This document shows, one piece after another, positions 28,223-36,683 of a stretch of DNA of 64,000 nucleotides. Every line of letters starts with the position of its first letter. Positions within the stretch are counted from its first letter, which is position 1. The DNA is from [Clostridium] aerotolerans DSM 5434 (GTDB lineage Bacteria; Bacillota; Clostridia; Lachnospirales; Lachnospiraceae): positions 186,001-250,000 of the forward strand of contig NZ_JHWJ01000003.1 of assembly GCF_000687555.1 (NCBI RefSeq), in the 5' to 3' direction. The position numbers and the translations under genes are program-made. The notes beneath the pieces are model-generated. The model did not search any database. It had not been told where the DNA came from and worked only from the letters and a program-made list of their open reading frames with translations.

Positions 28223-28377
28223 TTCTATTCCAGATGCCTGTGGTAATTTTACTTTAGATTGCAGAAAAGGATTATGAGTCTGTACAGCTGTCAAATTTGA
28301 GAAAATCATCCTTCATTGAATCATGAGCTTCTTACTCCACAGGGCAATTTATTTTATAACACCATTTTAGTAACAAT
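28223..28377. other. Intergenic stretch without a recognisable gene
   Basis: Between the cobS promoter and the hydF terminator, within a gene-free gap of about 300 bases (28141-28442), I see no credible coding frame, tRNA or repeat. The sequence is AT-rich and may hold upstream control sites for cobS. Confidence 0.5.
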
Positions 28378-28424
28378 AAAAGACAAAGCAGTATCTGCTG
28401 TTACAGATACTGGCCTTGTCTTTT
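28378..28424 (-). terminator. Strong terminator after hydF
   Basis: Arms starting at 28378 (AAAAGACAAAGCAGTATCTG) and ending at 28424 (CAGATACTGGCCTTGTCTTT plus T) pair over about 20 positions with a small bulge. T-runs are present on both sides. It isolates the hydrogenase maturation genes from the cobS block. Confidence 0.9.
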
Positions 28425-28442
28425 ATTTATTCTGTGAATCAA

Positions 28443-29639
28443 TTATGGTATCAAATGTTCCAAATCCGGAAGTACCATGAGACTTCTCTTTAAAATCCCT
28501 TTCATAAATGCAATGGCTGTTCCATAATTGGTAAATGCCACACCGGCATCTGCCGCGCATTTTCTGCGGTACTCCATCTCTCTTTCATTCAGCATGCAGC
28601 CTCCGCAGTGGATAATCAGGCGGTAGGAAGATATATCATCGGGGAATTCTCTGCCGGATGTGGTTTCTATTACAAGTTCTTTTCCCGTAGACTCCTTCAG
28701 CCAGCGTGGCAGCTTTACCGTGCCGATGTCATCGCACTGCCGGTGATGGGTACAGCCCTCAGAGATAAGGACTTTATCCCCATCCTTTAACTCCGGAATC
28801 ACGGAAACACCTTTCACCGCATCAGTCAGAAAGCCCTTGTATCTGGCCATGAGAATGGAAAAAGAGGTAAGTAAAATATCTTCTGGCGTATCCTTATTTA
28901 CCTGTTCAAACGCCTGACTGTCGGTAATCACAAGAGCAGGCTTTGTCCCTAACCGAAGAAGAGTATCCTTAAGTTCCGTGTCACGGACGGATATAGCAAC
29001 GGCTCCTGCTTCCAGAATATCCCTTATGGTCTGCTGTTGGGGCAGTATGAGACGTCCTTTGGGAGCTGCAGTGTCAATGGGGATTACAAGAACAACCAGA
29101 TCCAGAGGCTTTAATAAATCTCCGACAATCTTCATCTTGGCATCCCCGGTATTTACAAGGGTTCCGATTCGTTCCTTTAATTCATGGATAAACAAGCCTT
29201 CGGTTGCGCTGACAGCCAAACCGTCTGAATACTCATGACTATCTGTCTGGTCACATTTATTATAAGCGACTACATAAGGTATTTTTTTCTCTTGAAACAG
29301 GCCGATGAGCTCTTCATCCATCTCAGTCTTACCAAGGGTGCCGTCAACCACTAAAACAGCACAGTCTGCCCGGTTAAGTATCTGCTTTGTCTTTCTGACT
29401 CTCATTTCCCCTAAGGCTCCCTCATCATCAAAACCAGGGGTATCAATAATGACTACCGGACCCATGGGAAGAAGCTCCATGGACTTGTAAACAGGATCGG
29501 TGGTGGTGCCTTTTACATCAGATACTACGGACAGTTCCTGTCCTGTTACTGCATTGACTACGCTGGATTTACCTGCATTGCGGCGGCCAAAAAAGCCGAT
29601 GTGTACCCGTTCAGATGACGGTGTCTCGTTAAGTCCCAT
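28443..29639 (-). CDS. hydF: [FeFe]-hydrogenase maturation GTPase HydF
   Basis: Scaffold that assembles the di-iron subcluster and transfers it to apo-hydrogenase. The 398-residue protein has a GTPase domain (GRRNAGKSS, DTPGFDDEG, YNKCDQTD), a dimerisation domain and the C-terminal Fe-S ligand pattern CTHHRQCDD followed by IIHCGGCML, the CxH...HCxxC layout of HydF. GAGGTG precedes the ATG. It lies 31 bases after hydG; hydE is not in the window. Confidence 0.96.
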   Translation of the reverse strand: MGLNETPSSERVHIGFFGRRNAGKSSVVNAVTGQELSVVSDVKGTTTDPVYKSMELLPMGPVVIIDTPGFDDEGALGEMRVRKTKQILNRADCAVLVVDGTLGKTEMDEELIGLFQEKKIPYVVAYNKCDQTDSHEYSDGLAVSATEGLFIHELKERIGTLVNTGDAKMKIVGDLLKPLDLVVLVIPIDTAAPKGRLILPQQQTIRDILEAGAVAISVRDTELKDTLLRLGTKPALVITDSQAFEQVNKDTPEDILLTSFSILMARYKGFLTDAVKGVSVIPELKDGDKVLISEGCTHHRQCDDIGTVKLPRWLKESTGKELVIETTSGREFPDDISSYRLIIHCGGCMLNEREMEYRRKCAADAGVAFTNYGTAIAFMKGILKRSLMVLPDLEHLIP

Positions 29640-29670
29640 GCTTTCACCTCATTATTCGTATGTGCTACTA

Positions 29671-31086
29671 CTAGAAACGGAAATCCCTGATGCCTTCTTC
29701 TATCTTCTTTAAATGATCTTCACAAATCAGCCGTACCTTTTCTTTGGGAATACGGTCTAATTCAGCTTCAATCAGCGCCTGTCCCACTTGATGGGTCTCT
29801 TCTGAGGCGTAATCCATTAAGTATTCCTTTAAGGTCATAAGCGCATTGGGCTGGCAGCAGTTATGAATCTGGCCGCTCTTTAACAGCTTCATAAAACGGT
29901 CTCCGGTCCTTCCCTCCCGGTAACAGGCGGTACAGAAGGAAGGAATGTATCCCATATCCATGAGCCAGCGTACCACCTCATCAAGGGAACGCTGATCCGA
30001 TACATCAAACTGCTCAGTATCTGTAGGGCGTTCCTCTTCCTGATATCCGCCTACACTTGTTCTGGAACCACCGCTCACCTGAGACACTCCAAGACGAAGC
30101 ACTTTTTCTCTTACCGCCTGACTCTCTCTGGTAGAAATGATCATTCCTGTATAAGGCACAGAAACCCGGATCAGAGCACATAATTTGGCAAATATCTCAT
30201 CATCAATTCCATTGGCAAATGCTGAGGGGTCAATATCATCCGCAGCCTTAATACGGGGAACGCTGATGGTATGAGGACCTACCCCTTTTGCAGCCTCTAA
30301 ATGCTCCGCATGCATCAAAAGACCTGCAAATTCATATTTATAACGTTCCAGACCAAAAAGCACGCCTAAGCCTACATCATCAATCCCCCCATCCATGGCA
30401 CGGTCCATGGCCTCGGTATGGTAGGCATAATCATGCTTTGGACCTGTTGGGTGAAGTTCTTCGTAGCTCTCTTTATGATAGGTTTCCTGAAAAAGAATGT
30501 AGGTTCCGATTCCTGCATCCTTTAGCTTACGGTAATTCTCCACAGTGGTTGCAGCTATGTTAACATTAACCCTTCGTATCTCGCCGTTCTTATGCTTGAT
30601 GGAATAAATGGTATCAATACATTCCAGGATATACTCAATGGGGTTGTTGACCGGGTCCTCACCAGCCTCTATGGCAAGACGCTTGTGCCCCATATCCTGA
30701 AGCGCAATCACTTCTTTCCTTACCTCTTCCTGAGTCAGTTTCTTTCTTGCTATGTGCTTGTTCTTTAAATGGTAAGGACAATAAGTACAGCCGTTCACAC
30801 AGTAATTGGACAGATACAAAGGAGCGAACATAACGATACGGTTTCCGTAAAAGTCTTTTTTAATCTGTTCCGCCAGATCGTAAAGCTCTTTTATCTTCTC
30901 CGGGATATCACAGGCCAGGAGCACAGAAGCCTCCCGGTGTGTCAGTCCCTTTAAGCTGCGCGCCTTTTCAATAATCTGGTCGATCAGTTCAATATTGTCT
31001 TTGTTTCTTTCCGCATAATCAAGTGTTTCAAGAATTTCTTCGTGTGAAATAAATTCTTCCGCCTTCAGCGATTTAGGATCATACAT
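29671..31086 (-). CDS. hydG: [FeFe]-hydrogenase H-cluster radical SAM maturase HydG
   Basis: Tyrosine-cleaving radical SAM enzyme that supplies CO and cyanide ligands. The 471-residue protein has the CX3CX2C motif in NYCVNGCTYCPYHLKN and the C-terminal cluster ligands CTACYREGRTGD and IHNCCQPNA, which separate HydG from ThiH. GGSRTSVGGY is also typical. AAAGGAAG precedes the ATG. It is between the TM1266-like regulator and hydF. Confidence 0.96.
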   Translation of the reverse strand: MYDPKSLKAEEFISHEEILETLDYAERNKDNIELIDQIIEKARSLKGLTHREASVLLACDIPEKIKELYDLAEQIKKDFYGNRIVMFAPLYLSNYCVNGCTYCPYHLKNKHIARKKLTQEEVRKEVIALQDMGHKRLAIEAGEDPVNNPIEYILECIDTIYSIKHKNGEIRRVNVNIAATTVENYRKLKDAGIGTYILFQETYHKESYEELHPTGPKHDYAYHTEAMDRAMDGGIDDVGLGVLFGLERYKYEFAGLLMHAEHLEAAKGVGPHTISVPRIKAADDIDPSAFANGIDDEIFAKLCALIRVSVPYTGMIISTRESQAVREKVLRLGVSQVSGGSRTSVGGYQEEERPTDTEQFDVSDQRSLDEVVRWLMDMGYIPSFCTACYREGRTGDRFMKLLKSGQIHNCCQPNALMTLKEYLMDYASEETHQVGQALIEAELDRIPKEKVRLICEDHLKKIEEGIRDFRF

Positions 31087-31186
31087 AAATGTTACTTCCT
31101 TTCTTTAGGGTCAGCTTTTTGCTTCTCCGTCAGTGGTATATTACTTCATAAGACCTTGGTCTTTTGAAATTATTTCCGGCTTTTTA

Positions 31187-31438
31187 TCAGCCGCTTACTC
31201 CCTGGTAAGCTGTCTTGGAGCTGATTCCTTTCAGCTTCCCGATCTTTCCCGTCAATGCAGAAATGGCGGTCTGCGGCCCGTCAACCGCTATGCTTATGAT
31301 GCAAACTCCTTTTTGAGGATATGGGATTCCCATACGCCCGATGATGATATTGCGGTAATCATGAAGGATGTCATTCAACAGCTCTACAGACTCCTCTTCC
31401 TCCACCACGATTCCGATAACAGCAATTCTAGTTTCCAT
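31187..31438 (-). CDS. TM1266-type iron-only hydrogenase system regulator
   Basis: An 83-residue ACT/ferredoxin-like-fold protein: METRIAVIGIVVEEEE, then DILHDYRNIIIGRMGIPY and VCIISIAVDGPQTAISALTGK. Small proteins of this kind commonly sit beside hydE/F/G and are called putative hydrogenase regulators; the molecular role is not established. GGAGG lies seven bases before the ATG. It is the first gene after the leader RNA and terminator at 31487-31584. Confidence 0.87.
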   Translation of the reverse strand: METRIAVIGIVVEEEESVELLNDILHDYRNIIIGRMGIPYPQKGVCIISIAVDGPQTAISALTGKIGKLKGISSKTAYQGVSG

Positions 31439-31486
31439 GTCTGTTCCTCCATCTTTATCACACCTGATACGGTTCTTTTAAAATGC

Positions 31487-31512
31487 AAAAAACCGCACCA
31501 AAAAGGTGCGGC
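31487..31512 (-). terminator. Intrinsic terminator in front of the TM1266-hydG-hydF genes
   Basis: GCCGCACC, a TTTTT loop and GGTGCGGT form an eight-pair stem on the minus strand (31512-31505 with 31499-31492), followed by TTTTTT to 31487. It is about 50 bases before the ATG of the regulator gene and about 100 bases after the cobU stop. Confidence 0.88.
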
Positions 31513-31584
31513 AAACATAACATTCCCCAAATGCCGAACCTTCTACCTCAAACAACGTTTTTGGTGTCAGGATACTGCTATGTT
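31487..31584 (-). ncRNA. Candidate structured leader RNA ending in an intrinsic terminator
   Basis: Reading the minus strand from about 31584, AACATAGCA (31584-31576) can pair with TGTTATGTT (31522-31514), closing a 9-bp helix with one G-U pair. Inside are nested short pairings: CCT/AGG (31571-31569 with 31541-31539), ACC/GGT and AAAC/GTTT, closed by a three-base loop. One base after the closing helix begins a terminator (31512-31492 stem, five-base loop, then T6). A good promoter ends just before the structure. It does not match a riboswitch consensus I can recall. It could be a riboswitch-like attenuator for the hydrogenase maturation genes or a separate small RNA. Confidence 0.5.
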
Positions 31585-31587
31585 AAG

Positions 31588-31616
31588 ATAATAACATATT
31601 TGAGGATTTTTTTCAA
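31588..31616 (-). promoter_or_regulatory. Promoter of the leader RNA / hydrogenase maturation unit
   Basis: TTGAAA (31616-31611) overlaps the cobU stop codon, a 17-base spacer follows, then TATTAT (31593-31588). Both boxes match five of six consensus bases. Initiation a few bases downstream would place the RNA start at or near the closing helix of the structured leader. Confidence 0.7.
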
Positions 31617-32164
31617 TTAGTTCCTTTTACGATTATGGGAATTCCGGCTATCACTTCTATCACGCGATCCGAAATACGGGCAATCTCCTGATTGATTCTT
31701 GCCAGGGCCTCCCGGTATTCATTGGTCTCAATGCTATAGCTGTCTCCATCGGAAAAAACTTCATTGGTCACTATGGTAAGGTTACCTGTCTGGTGTTGAA
31801 TTCGGCTGATTCCTTCTAATATTTCCGACACCGCCTCATGGGGCGTCAGTAAAACCTCCCCCTTTTCCATAAGGCCAAAAAGTTCGTTGGATACCAGATT
31901 TGACATACATTCCAAAAGGACCTCCAAAACCGCCTCCTGTTGTGAGAAATGGACTTCTTTTAGATTCCGGTAACATTCCACCGTCTCAAATCCTTTTTCT
32001 GCTCTCATGAGACGGTGCCTCTGAATTCGTTTTTCACATTCCTCATCCCAGGGCTTCATGGTAGCGATATAGATGCGCCTTCCCTTGGACCGGCTGGTAA
32101 TCATGTTTTCTGCATATTCTGATTTTCCGCTTCCGCTTCCTCCGATGATCAGGGTTATCATCAT
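31613..32164 (-). CDS. cobU: Adenosylcobinamide kinase / adenosylcobinamide-phosphate guanylyltransferase
   Basis: Complete CobU, 183 residues, with P-loop GGSGSGKSEYAE, the guanylylation-site region RIQRHRLMR and the tail IVTNEVFSDGDSYSIETNEYR. It phosphorylates adenosylcobinamide and activates it with GMP. The ATG overlaps the cobT stop by four bases. A second, shortened paralogue is at 26.9 kb. Confidence 0.94.
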   Translation of the reverse strand: MMITLIIGGSGSGKSEYAENMITSRSKGRRIYIATMKPWDEECEKRIQRHRLMRAEKGFETVECYRNLKEVHFSQQEAVLEVLLECMSNLVSNELFGLMEKGEVLLTPHEAVSEILEGISRIQHQTGNLTIVTNEVFSDGDSYSIETNEYREALARINQEIARISDRVIEVIAGIPIIVKGTN

Positions 32165-33240
32165 TTACCTCCCAAAGGCTTATACTCTTCAATCTTAATA
32201 TCTTCAAAAGAACTCATCTTCTCATAAATATCAGCTGCCATGGTAAGAAGGGGAATGGCAGCCACAGCTCCGCTTCCTTCTCCAAGGCAAAGACCTGCCT
32301 GAATGAGGGGAGTCAGCTTCAGCTCATCAAGGAGCAGCTTTCCTGCTGGTTCCGCTGAAACGTGGGACGCCAGCATAAAATCACGGCAGCCAGGATGAAT
32401 CTTCTCCGCAGCCAGAGCGGCGGCTCCTGAAATAAATCCATCCAAAAGAATGGGGATCCGGTAAATGGCCCCTCCCAGAAAAACTCCTGTAAGACCAGCC
32501 AGATCAAACCCTCCTACCTTGGAAAGGACATCGATTCCATCCTTGCAGTCAGGTCCATAGGTTTTTATGGCTTCCTCAATGACTCTCCGCTTCCGGTCCA
32601 GTCCCTCATCGCTTAGTCCTGCACCTCTGCCTGTCAAAAGGCCAGGCTCCATGCCTAAAAGCATGGAGGTCACCGCACTGCTGGTGGTAGTGTTTCCGAT
32701 TCCCATTTCTCCCGTGGCAATCAGACGGTAGCCTTTCTCTGCCAGAACTTTCACAAGCTCGATACCGGTTTCAATTGCTTTTATAGTCTCCTGCCTTGTC
32801 ATTGCAGGCTCCTTGGAGAAGTTTTTCGTTCCATAAGCCAGCTTTTTACGTATCAGTGGGTAACGGTCCCCGGATTCCAAATCTCTGGAAACACCAATAT
32901 CTACTGGAAATACGTCCACTCCTGCCCGCTCCGCCATAATACAGACGCTGCTGTTTCCATGGGTCATGTTTTCAGTTACAACCGCAGTTACTTCCTGCCC
33001 AGTCTGTGTAACCCCTTCTTCCACAATTCCATTATCCCCACACATAATGATGAGTGCTTTTTTATCCATATGGACTCTGGGATTTTGGCTGATTCCGGCT
33101 ATTTTAATGATGTCCTCTTCCAGGGCCCCAAGGCTGTAGAGCGGCTTTGCTACCCGGCTCCAACGAATTTTGGACATCTCCATGGCCTCTTCATCCAGTG
33201 GAGCGATTTTAAGTAGATATTCCTTTAATTCCTCTGTCAT
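32161..33240 (-). CDS. cobT: Nicotinate-nucleotide-dimethylbenzimidazole phosphoribosyltransferase
   Basis: Activates the lower-ligand base as its alpha-ribotide. The 359-residue protein has MCGDNGIVEEGVTQTG, GEMGIGNTTTSSAV and the C-terminal catalytic glutamate region LCLGEGSGAVAAIPLL. It starts four bases after the cbiA stop and overlaps cobU by four. No bluB or bza gene is visible, so the base is either made elsewhere or salvaged. Confidence 0.95.
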   Translation of the reverse strand: MTEELKEYLLKIAPLDEEAMEMSKIRWSRVAKPLYSLGALEEDIIKIAGISQNPRVHMDKKALIIMCGDNGIVEEGVTQTGQEVTAVVTENMTHGNSSVCIMAERAGVDVFPVDIGVSRDLESGDRYPLIRKKLAYGTKNFSKEPAMTRQETIKAIETGIELVKVLAEKGYRLIATGEMGIGNTTTSSAVTSMLLGMEPGLLTGRGAGLSDEGLDRKRRVIEEAIKTYGPDCKDGIDVLSKVGGFDLAGLTGVFLGGAIYRIPILLDGFISGAAALAAEKIHPGCRDFMLASHVSAEPAGKLLLDELKLTPLIQAGLCLGEGSGAVAAIPLLTMAADIYEKMSSFEDIKIEEYKPLGGK

Positions 33241-33244
33241 ATCA

Positions 33245-34657
33245 TCAGCCCTTTCCTGTCACAGGCATTTCACAGCTTTCTTGTGACTTATAGTTTCTAC
33301 ATGCTTCCAAAAAGCGATGGGGCAAGGATGGGTTAGAGGGATAATAAAAATGAGGAAAGCCTGCCATCAGATGATTCTTCCCATGAACACAGTCCCAGCT
33401 TCTGTTTTGTCCCGGCTTTACCGCTTCCATATGGTCGCCATTATTTTCACTGTCCCAATAGTGGAATTCGTGGCCTCTTATGGATTCTCCTTTTTTCAGA
33501 AATGAAAGGTCCTCCTTGGGATGGACCTCAATATAACCGAATCGTCCCAGCCGTTTGGTGGGAAATACTCTCCCTTTAATTACCCCAGCCATAGGATACG
33601 TGCCTTCACCCGTGGCAAGCTCTTCATGAAGATACATAAAACCACCGCATTCAGCCAGTATGGGCAGGGAGGAATGAAACACACGGTTCACTTCCAAAAG
33701 CATGGATGTGTTCTCAGACAATTCTTTTGCATATAGCTCAGGATACCCGCCTCCAAGGAGAATCCCTGATATTCCTTCCGGCAGCTTATGATCCTTACAC
33801 GGACTAAATGGAATCAGCCTTGCTCCCATGGATTTTAGAAGTTCCAGATTTTCCTGGTAATAAAAGCAAAAAGCATCATCCATTGCAATTCCAATGGACA
33901 CCTGCTCTAGTTCCTCACCTGTATGTACATTCTCTTCAACAAAAGAAGCGGAAGAAGAAAGAGGATTTGCACTCTCTGTAAGCTCTAACAGCCCTTGAAT
34001 ATCAATGGTAGCTTCCATAGTCTCAGCCAATTGTTTCAGCTTATCTTTCAGCCCCCCGATCTCACCCGGCAGGACCAGGCCAAGATGACGGCTGTCAAGT
34101 TTCCCTTCCTCGCATTCCGGCAGATATCCATAAACCTTCACTCCCAGTGCCTCTATCTCCGGTTTCAGTCGTTCTGCCATGACCTTAGAGGTACGATTTA
34201 GGATAACTCCGGCAATATGGCTGTCAGTCTTATATTCCAGGAACCCCTTTATCACTGCTGCCAGAGAAAGACTGGCGCCCTTGCAATCTATAATCAGAAC
34301 TACAGGGGCATCTATGGCACAGGCCACTTCGTAGGAGCTTGCCTGGGTGGTATTGCCTCCCACTCCATCGTAATACCCCATGACCCCTTCTATCACAGAC
34401 ACATCCGCACCTAAAGCCCGTGTCATGAACTGGTCCCTTACTCTTTCTTTTTCCAGAAAATAAGTATCTAAATTTCCCCCTTCAATGCCCAGCACATGCT
34501 TATGGAACATGGGGTCAATGAAGTCGGGACCGCATTTAAAGGACCGGCAGGAAATGTTTCGTAATTGAAAGGCAGTTAACAGCCCACAGGTAATCATGGT
34601 CTTTCCGCTGCCGCTTTTAGGGGCTCCAAGAAGGAGTCTATGAAAAGAATCACTCAA
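33245..34657 (-). CDS. cbiA: Cobyrinate a,c-diamide synthase (TTG start proposed)
   Basis: Glutamine-dependent amidation of the a and c side chains. The N-terminal ATPase domain has LLLGAPKSGSGKTMITCG and VIEGVMGYYDGVGG; the C-terminal glutaminase has GGGYPELYAKELSEN and ILAECGGFMYLHEEL with the nucleophile cysteine. An ATG exists at 34693 but has no ribosome site. AAGGAGGTG lies eight bases before the TTG at 34657-34655, which overlaps the end of cbiT. That start gives 470 residues beginning just before the P-loop strand. Confidence 0.92.
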   Translation of the reverse strand: MSDSFHRLLLGAPKSGSGKTMITCGLLTAFQLRNISCRSFKCGPDFIDPMFHKHVLGIEGGNLDTYFLEKERVRDQFMTRALGADVSVIEGVMGYYDGVGGNTTQASSYEVACAIDAPVVLIIDCKGASLSLAAVIKGFLEYKTDSHIAGVILNRTSKVMAERLKPEIEALGVKVYGYLPECEEGKLDSRHLGLVLPGEIGGLKDKLKQLAETMEATIDIQGLLELTESANPLSSSASFVEENVHTGEELEQVSIGIAMDDAFCFYYQENLELLKSMGARLIPFSPCKDHKLPEGISGILLGGGYPELYAKELSENTSMLLEVNRVFHSSLPILAECGGFMYLHEELATGEGTYPMAGVIKGRVFPTKRLGRFGYIEVHPKEDLSFLKKGESIRGHEFHYWDSENNGDHMEAVKPGQNRSWDCVHGKNHLMAGFPHFYYPSNPSLPHRFLEACRNYKSQESCEMPVTGKG

Positions 34658-35222
34658 CCGGAACACCTCCTTCTCCTCCAAAGGAAATGACATACACCGG
34701 GTTTTGACCCATCATCATATGATAGCTGCCTGCCGTTTTTCCTTTGGAAACCTGTACCTGTACAATTTCCGCTTCTACAGAATGTGCTTTTAGCCAGGCA
34801 AGTACATCTGCTACGGATTCCAGAGCAAGCACATTTATGACGATCCTTGCCTTTGGATTTTTCTTAAGGACGGTATCTAAAACCTCTCCCATGGCCCCAG
34901 AGGTGCCACCAATAAATACATGGGTAGGTGCCTCTAAATCAGAAAGAGCATGAGGTGCAATACCTTCGATTACAGTCACGTTTTCCGCAGTAAATTTTTC
35001 CTTATTTGCCTGAATCAGTTCAATGGCTTCCGGCTTTTTTTCTATGGCGTAGATCCGTCCTGAGGAAAGGGCGAAAGCCGCTTCTATGGAAACGGAGCCA
35101 GTGCCTGCACCTACATCATATAAAATGGAATCCTGGCTTAGCTCCAGTTTAGAAAGAGAAACAGCCCTGACCTCACTTTTGGTCATGGGCACAGCTCCTC
35201 TGATAAAGACTTCATCTCTCAT
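34650..35222 (-). CDS. cbiT: Cobalt-precorrin-6B C15-methyltransferase (decarboxylating)
   Basis: A 190-residue class I SAM methyltransferase with MTKSEVRAVSLSKLEL, the SAM motif YDVGAGTGSVSIEAA, the acidic loop IYAIEKKPEA and HVFIGGTSGAMGEVLD. It methylates C-15 and decarboxylates the acetate at C-12. It is separate from CbiE here, which is instead fused to CbiJ. AGAGGTAGG precedes the ATG. Confidence 0.94.
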   Translation of the reverse strand: MRDEVFIRGAVPMTKSEVRAVSLSKLELSQDSILYDVGAGTGSVSIEAAFALSSGRIYAIEKKPEAIELIQANKEKFTAENVTVIEGIAPHALSDLEAPTHVFIGGTSGAMGEVLDTVLKKNPKARIVINVLALESVADVLAWLKAHSVEAEIVQVQVSKGKTAGSYHMMMGQNPVYVISFGGEGGVPVE

Positions 35223-35225
35223 ATC

Positions 35226-36683
35226 CTACCTCTCAATCCATATTGCTGACAGCACATCAAAAGAACCATCTTTCAAGGTTTCCGGCGTACCGGTGGTAAT
35301 TCGCTCATCTGGGTAGGAAAGCCGCTCTCCAACAGAGAGAGAGACATGTCCAAACCCTTCTTCTATGAGCCGTCGGCACACTTGGTTCACGGTATTGGTT
35401 CCGTCTAACAGTGCAAATACCTTATGGAATTTTAAAAGCTCCCGTGCCACATCTCCATCTCTTCCATGAAGGCTTATGAGTCTGGCATCCTCCCAGCCAG
35501 TCTTCAGCCTGGCACATAGGTAAGATACCGAAGAAATACCGGGAAGAACCTCTATTTCATACTGGTTTTCCTTTGTTTCAGCCAGAAACGCTTCTATCAT
35601 CTTTTTTGCACCGCTGTAAAATCCGGTATCTCCAGAATAAAGAATGGCTATCTTCTTGTATTCTTTATGCTCATTCAGCCAGGGAAGAATGTCACGGCTT
35701 AAATACCAGGGAATCTGCTTTACACCTGGAATCAATTCCCCAATGCTTTTAAGCATTCTATCTGCTCCAAATACCACCTGACTGTCTTTTAATGCTTTGA
35801 CAGCCTGTCCGGTCATCTGTTCCGGGCCGCCCATGCCAATTCCAATGAGGGATACGCTTCTTATTACAAATGATTCAGAAGGCAATTCTTTATCTGCCGA
35901 GTCCTTTTCTTCTGCTTCATACGCAGAAAGGAACTCTTTTGCTTCTGTTAAGGTCATACCCGATTCAACCGCGGGGCGGCCAACCACTACAGCTTTTATC
36001 TGACAGGCTTCTGCTGCATTTATTTTTTCCTGGAAACCTCCGGCTGCTCCTGCCTCTTTGGTCACCAGATAGCGAATATCATACTGCCGGATCATGGCTT
36101 CGTTCAGTTCCTGGGAAAACGGGCCCTGCATCCCGATTAAGCGCTTTCCTTTTATGCCGATTTCCTCACAGGCAGAAATAACACCCACCGTAGGAAGGAC
36201 CCTGGCGTAGACACGCTCCTCAAAGGAGTCTAAACGAGTAAAGCGGATAAGCTCCTTGCTTCCTGTGGTAACAAGGATATTTCCAGGCTCATTTTCCAGA
36301 TACTTAACTGCCTCTTCTACAGAATCGACCCAGACAACATGATCCCCTGCTCCTAAATCCTCTACGCTGGTCAAGGATTCCCGTATCACACGAATTCTTC
36401 TTGTCCCTGTTTTTTCACAGGAGGAGGCAATGTTTTTACTCACCACTGCTGCATAGGGGTGGGTGGCATCGAACACAAGAGTAATCTTGTTGCGTCTGAT
36501 AAACTGCTCCATCTCTTCCTCATCCATTGGCGTTTCATGAATAAAAAGATAGGGACTTTCCGGAAGGACCATTTTGCCGTAACCAGTGGCAACGCTGACC
36601 CATACCTCCTTTTTTTGCTGGTGGCAGTATTCAGAAAGAAGACGTCCTTCCGTTGTTCCTCCGAAAATCAGAATCCTACACAT
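35226..36683 (-). CDS. cbiJ-cbiE: CbiJ-CbiE fusion: cobalt-precorrin-6A reductase and C5-methyltransferase
   Basis: A 485-residue two-domain protein. Residues 1 to about 255 are a CbiJ/CobK reductase (ILIFGGTTEGRLLSEYC, FDATHPYAAVVSKNI, VTKEAGAAGGFQEKI). After an acidic linker (EAEEKDSADKELPSESF) residues from about 272 are a CbiE/CobL N-type tetrapyrrole methyltransferase (SLIGIGMGGPEQMTGQAV, YSGDTGFYSGAKKM, LPGISSVSYLCARL). CbiJ reduces precorrin-6A, and CbiE methylates C-5 of the product, so the fusion joins consecutive steps. The start overlaps the cbiH stop by eight bases. Confidence 0.94.
   Translation of the reverse strand: MCRILIFGGTTEGRLLSEYCHQQKKEVWVSVATGYGKMVLPESPYLFIHETPMDEEEMEQFIRRNKITLVFDATHPYAAVVSKNIASSCEKTGTRRIRVIRESLTSVEDLGAGDHVVWVDSVEEAVKYLENEPGNILVTTGSKELIRFTRLDSFEERVYARVLPTVGVISACEEIGIKGKRLIGMQGPFSQELNEAMIRQYDIRYLVTKEAGAAGGFQEKINAAEACQIKAVVVGRPAVESGMTLTEAKEFLSAYEAEEKDSADKELPSESFVIRSVSLIGIGMGGPEQMTGQAVKALKDSQVVFGADRMLKSIGELIPGVKQIPWYLSRDILPWLNEHKEYKKIAILYSGDTGFYSGAKKMIEAFLAETKENQYEIEVLPGISSVSYLCARLKTGWEDARLISLHGRDGDVARELLKFHKVFALLDGTNTVNQVCRRLIEEGFGHVSLSVGERLSYPDERITTGTPETLKDGSFDVLSAIWIER

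Noticed and set aside
28141-28377. Possible gene or riboswitch in the gap before cobS
   Set aside because: No coding frame with ribosome site and no B12-box-like sequence; only a promoter could be supported.
31441-31620. Known riboswitch classes (cobalamin, SAM, FMN, TPP, c-di-GMP, moco, preQ1) for the leader before the hydrogenase genes
   Set aside because: None of the signature sequences I know for these classes is visible on the minus strand; the element is therefore listed only as an unassigned structured RNA candidate.
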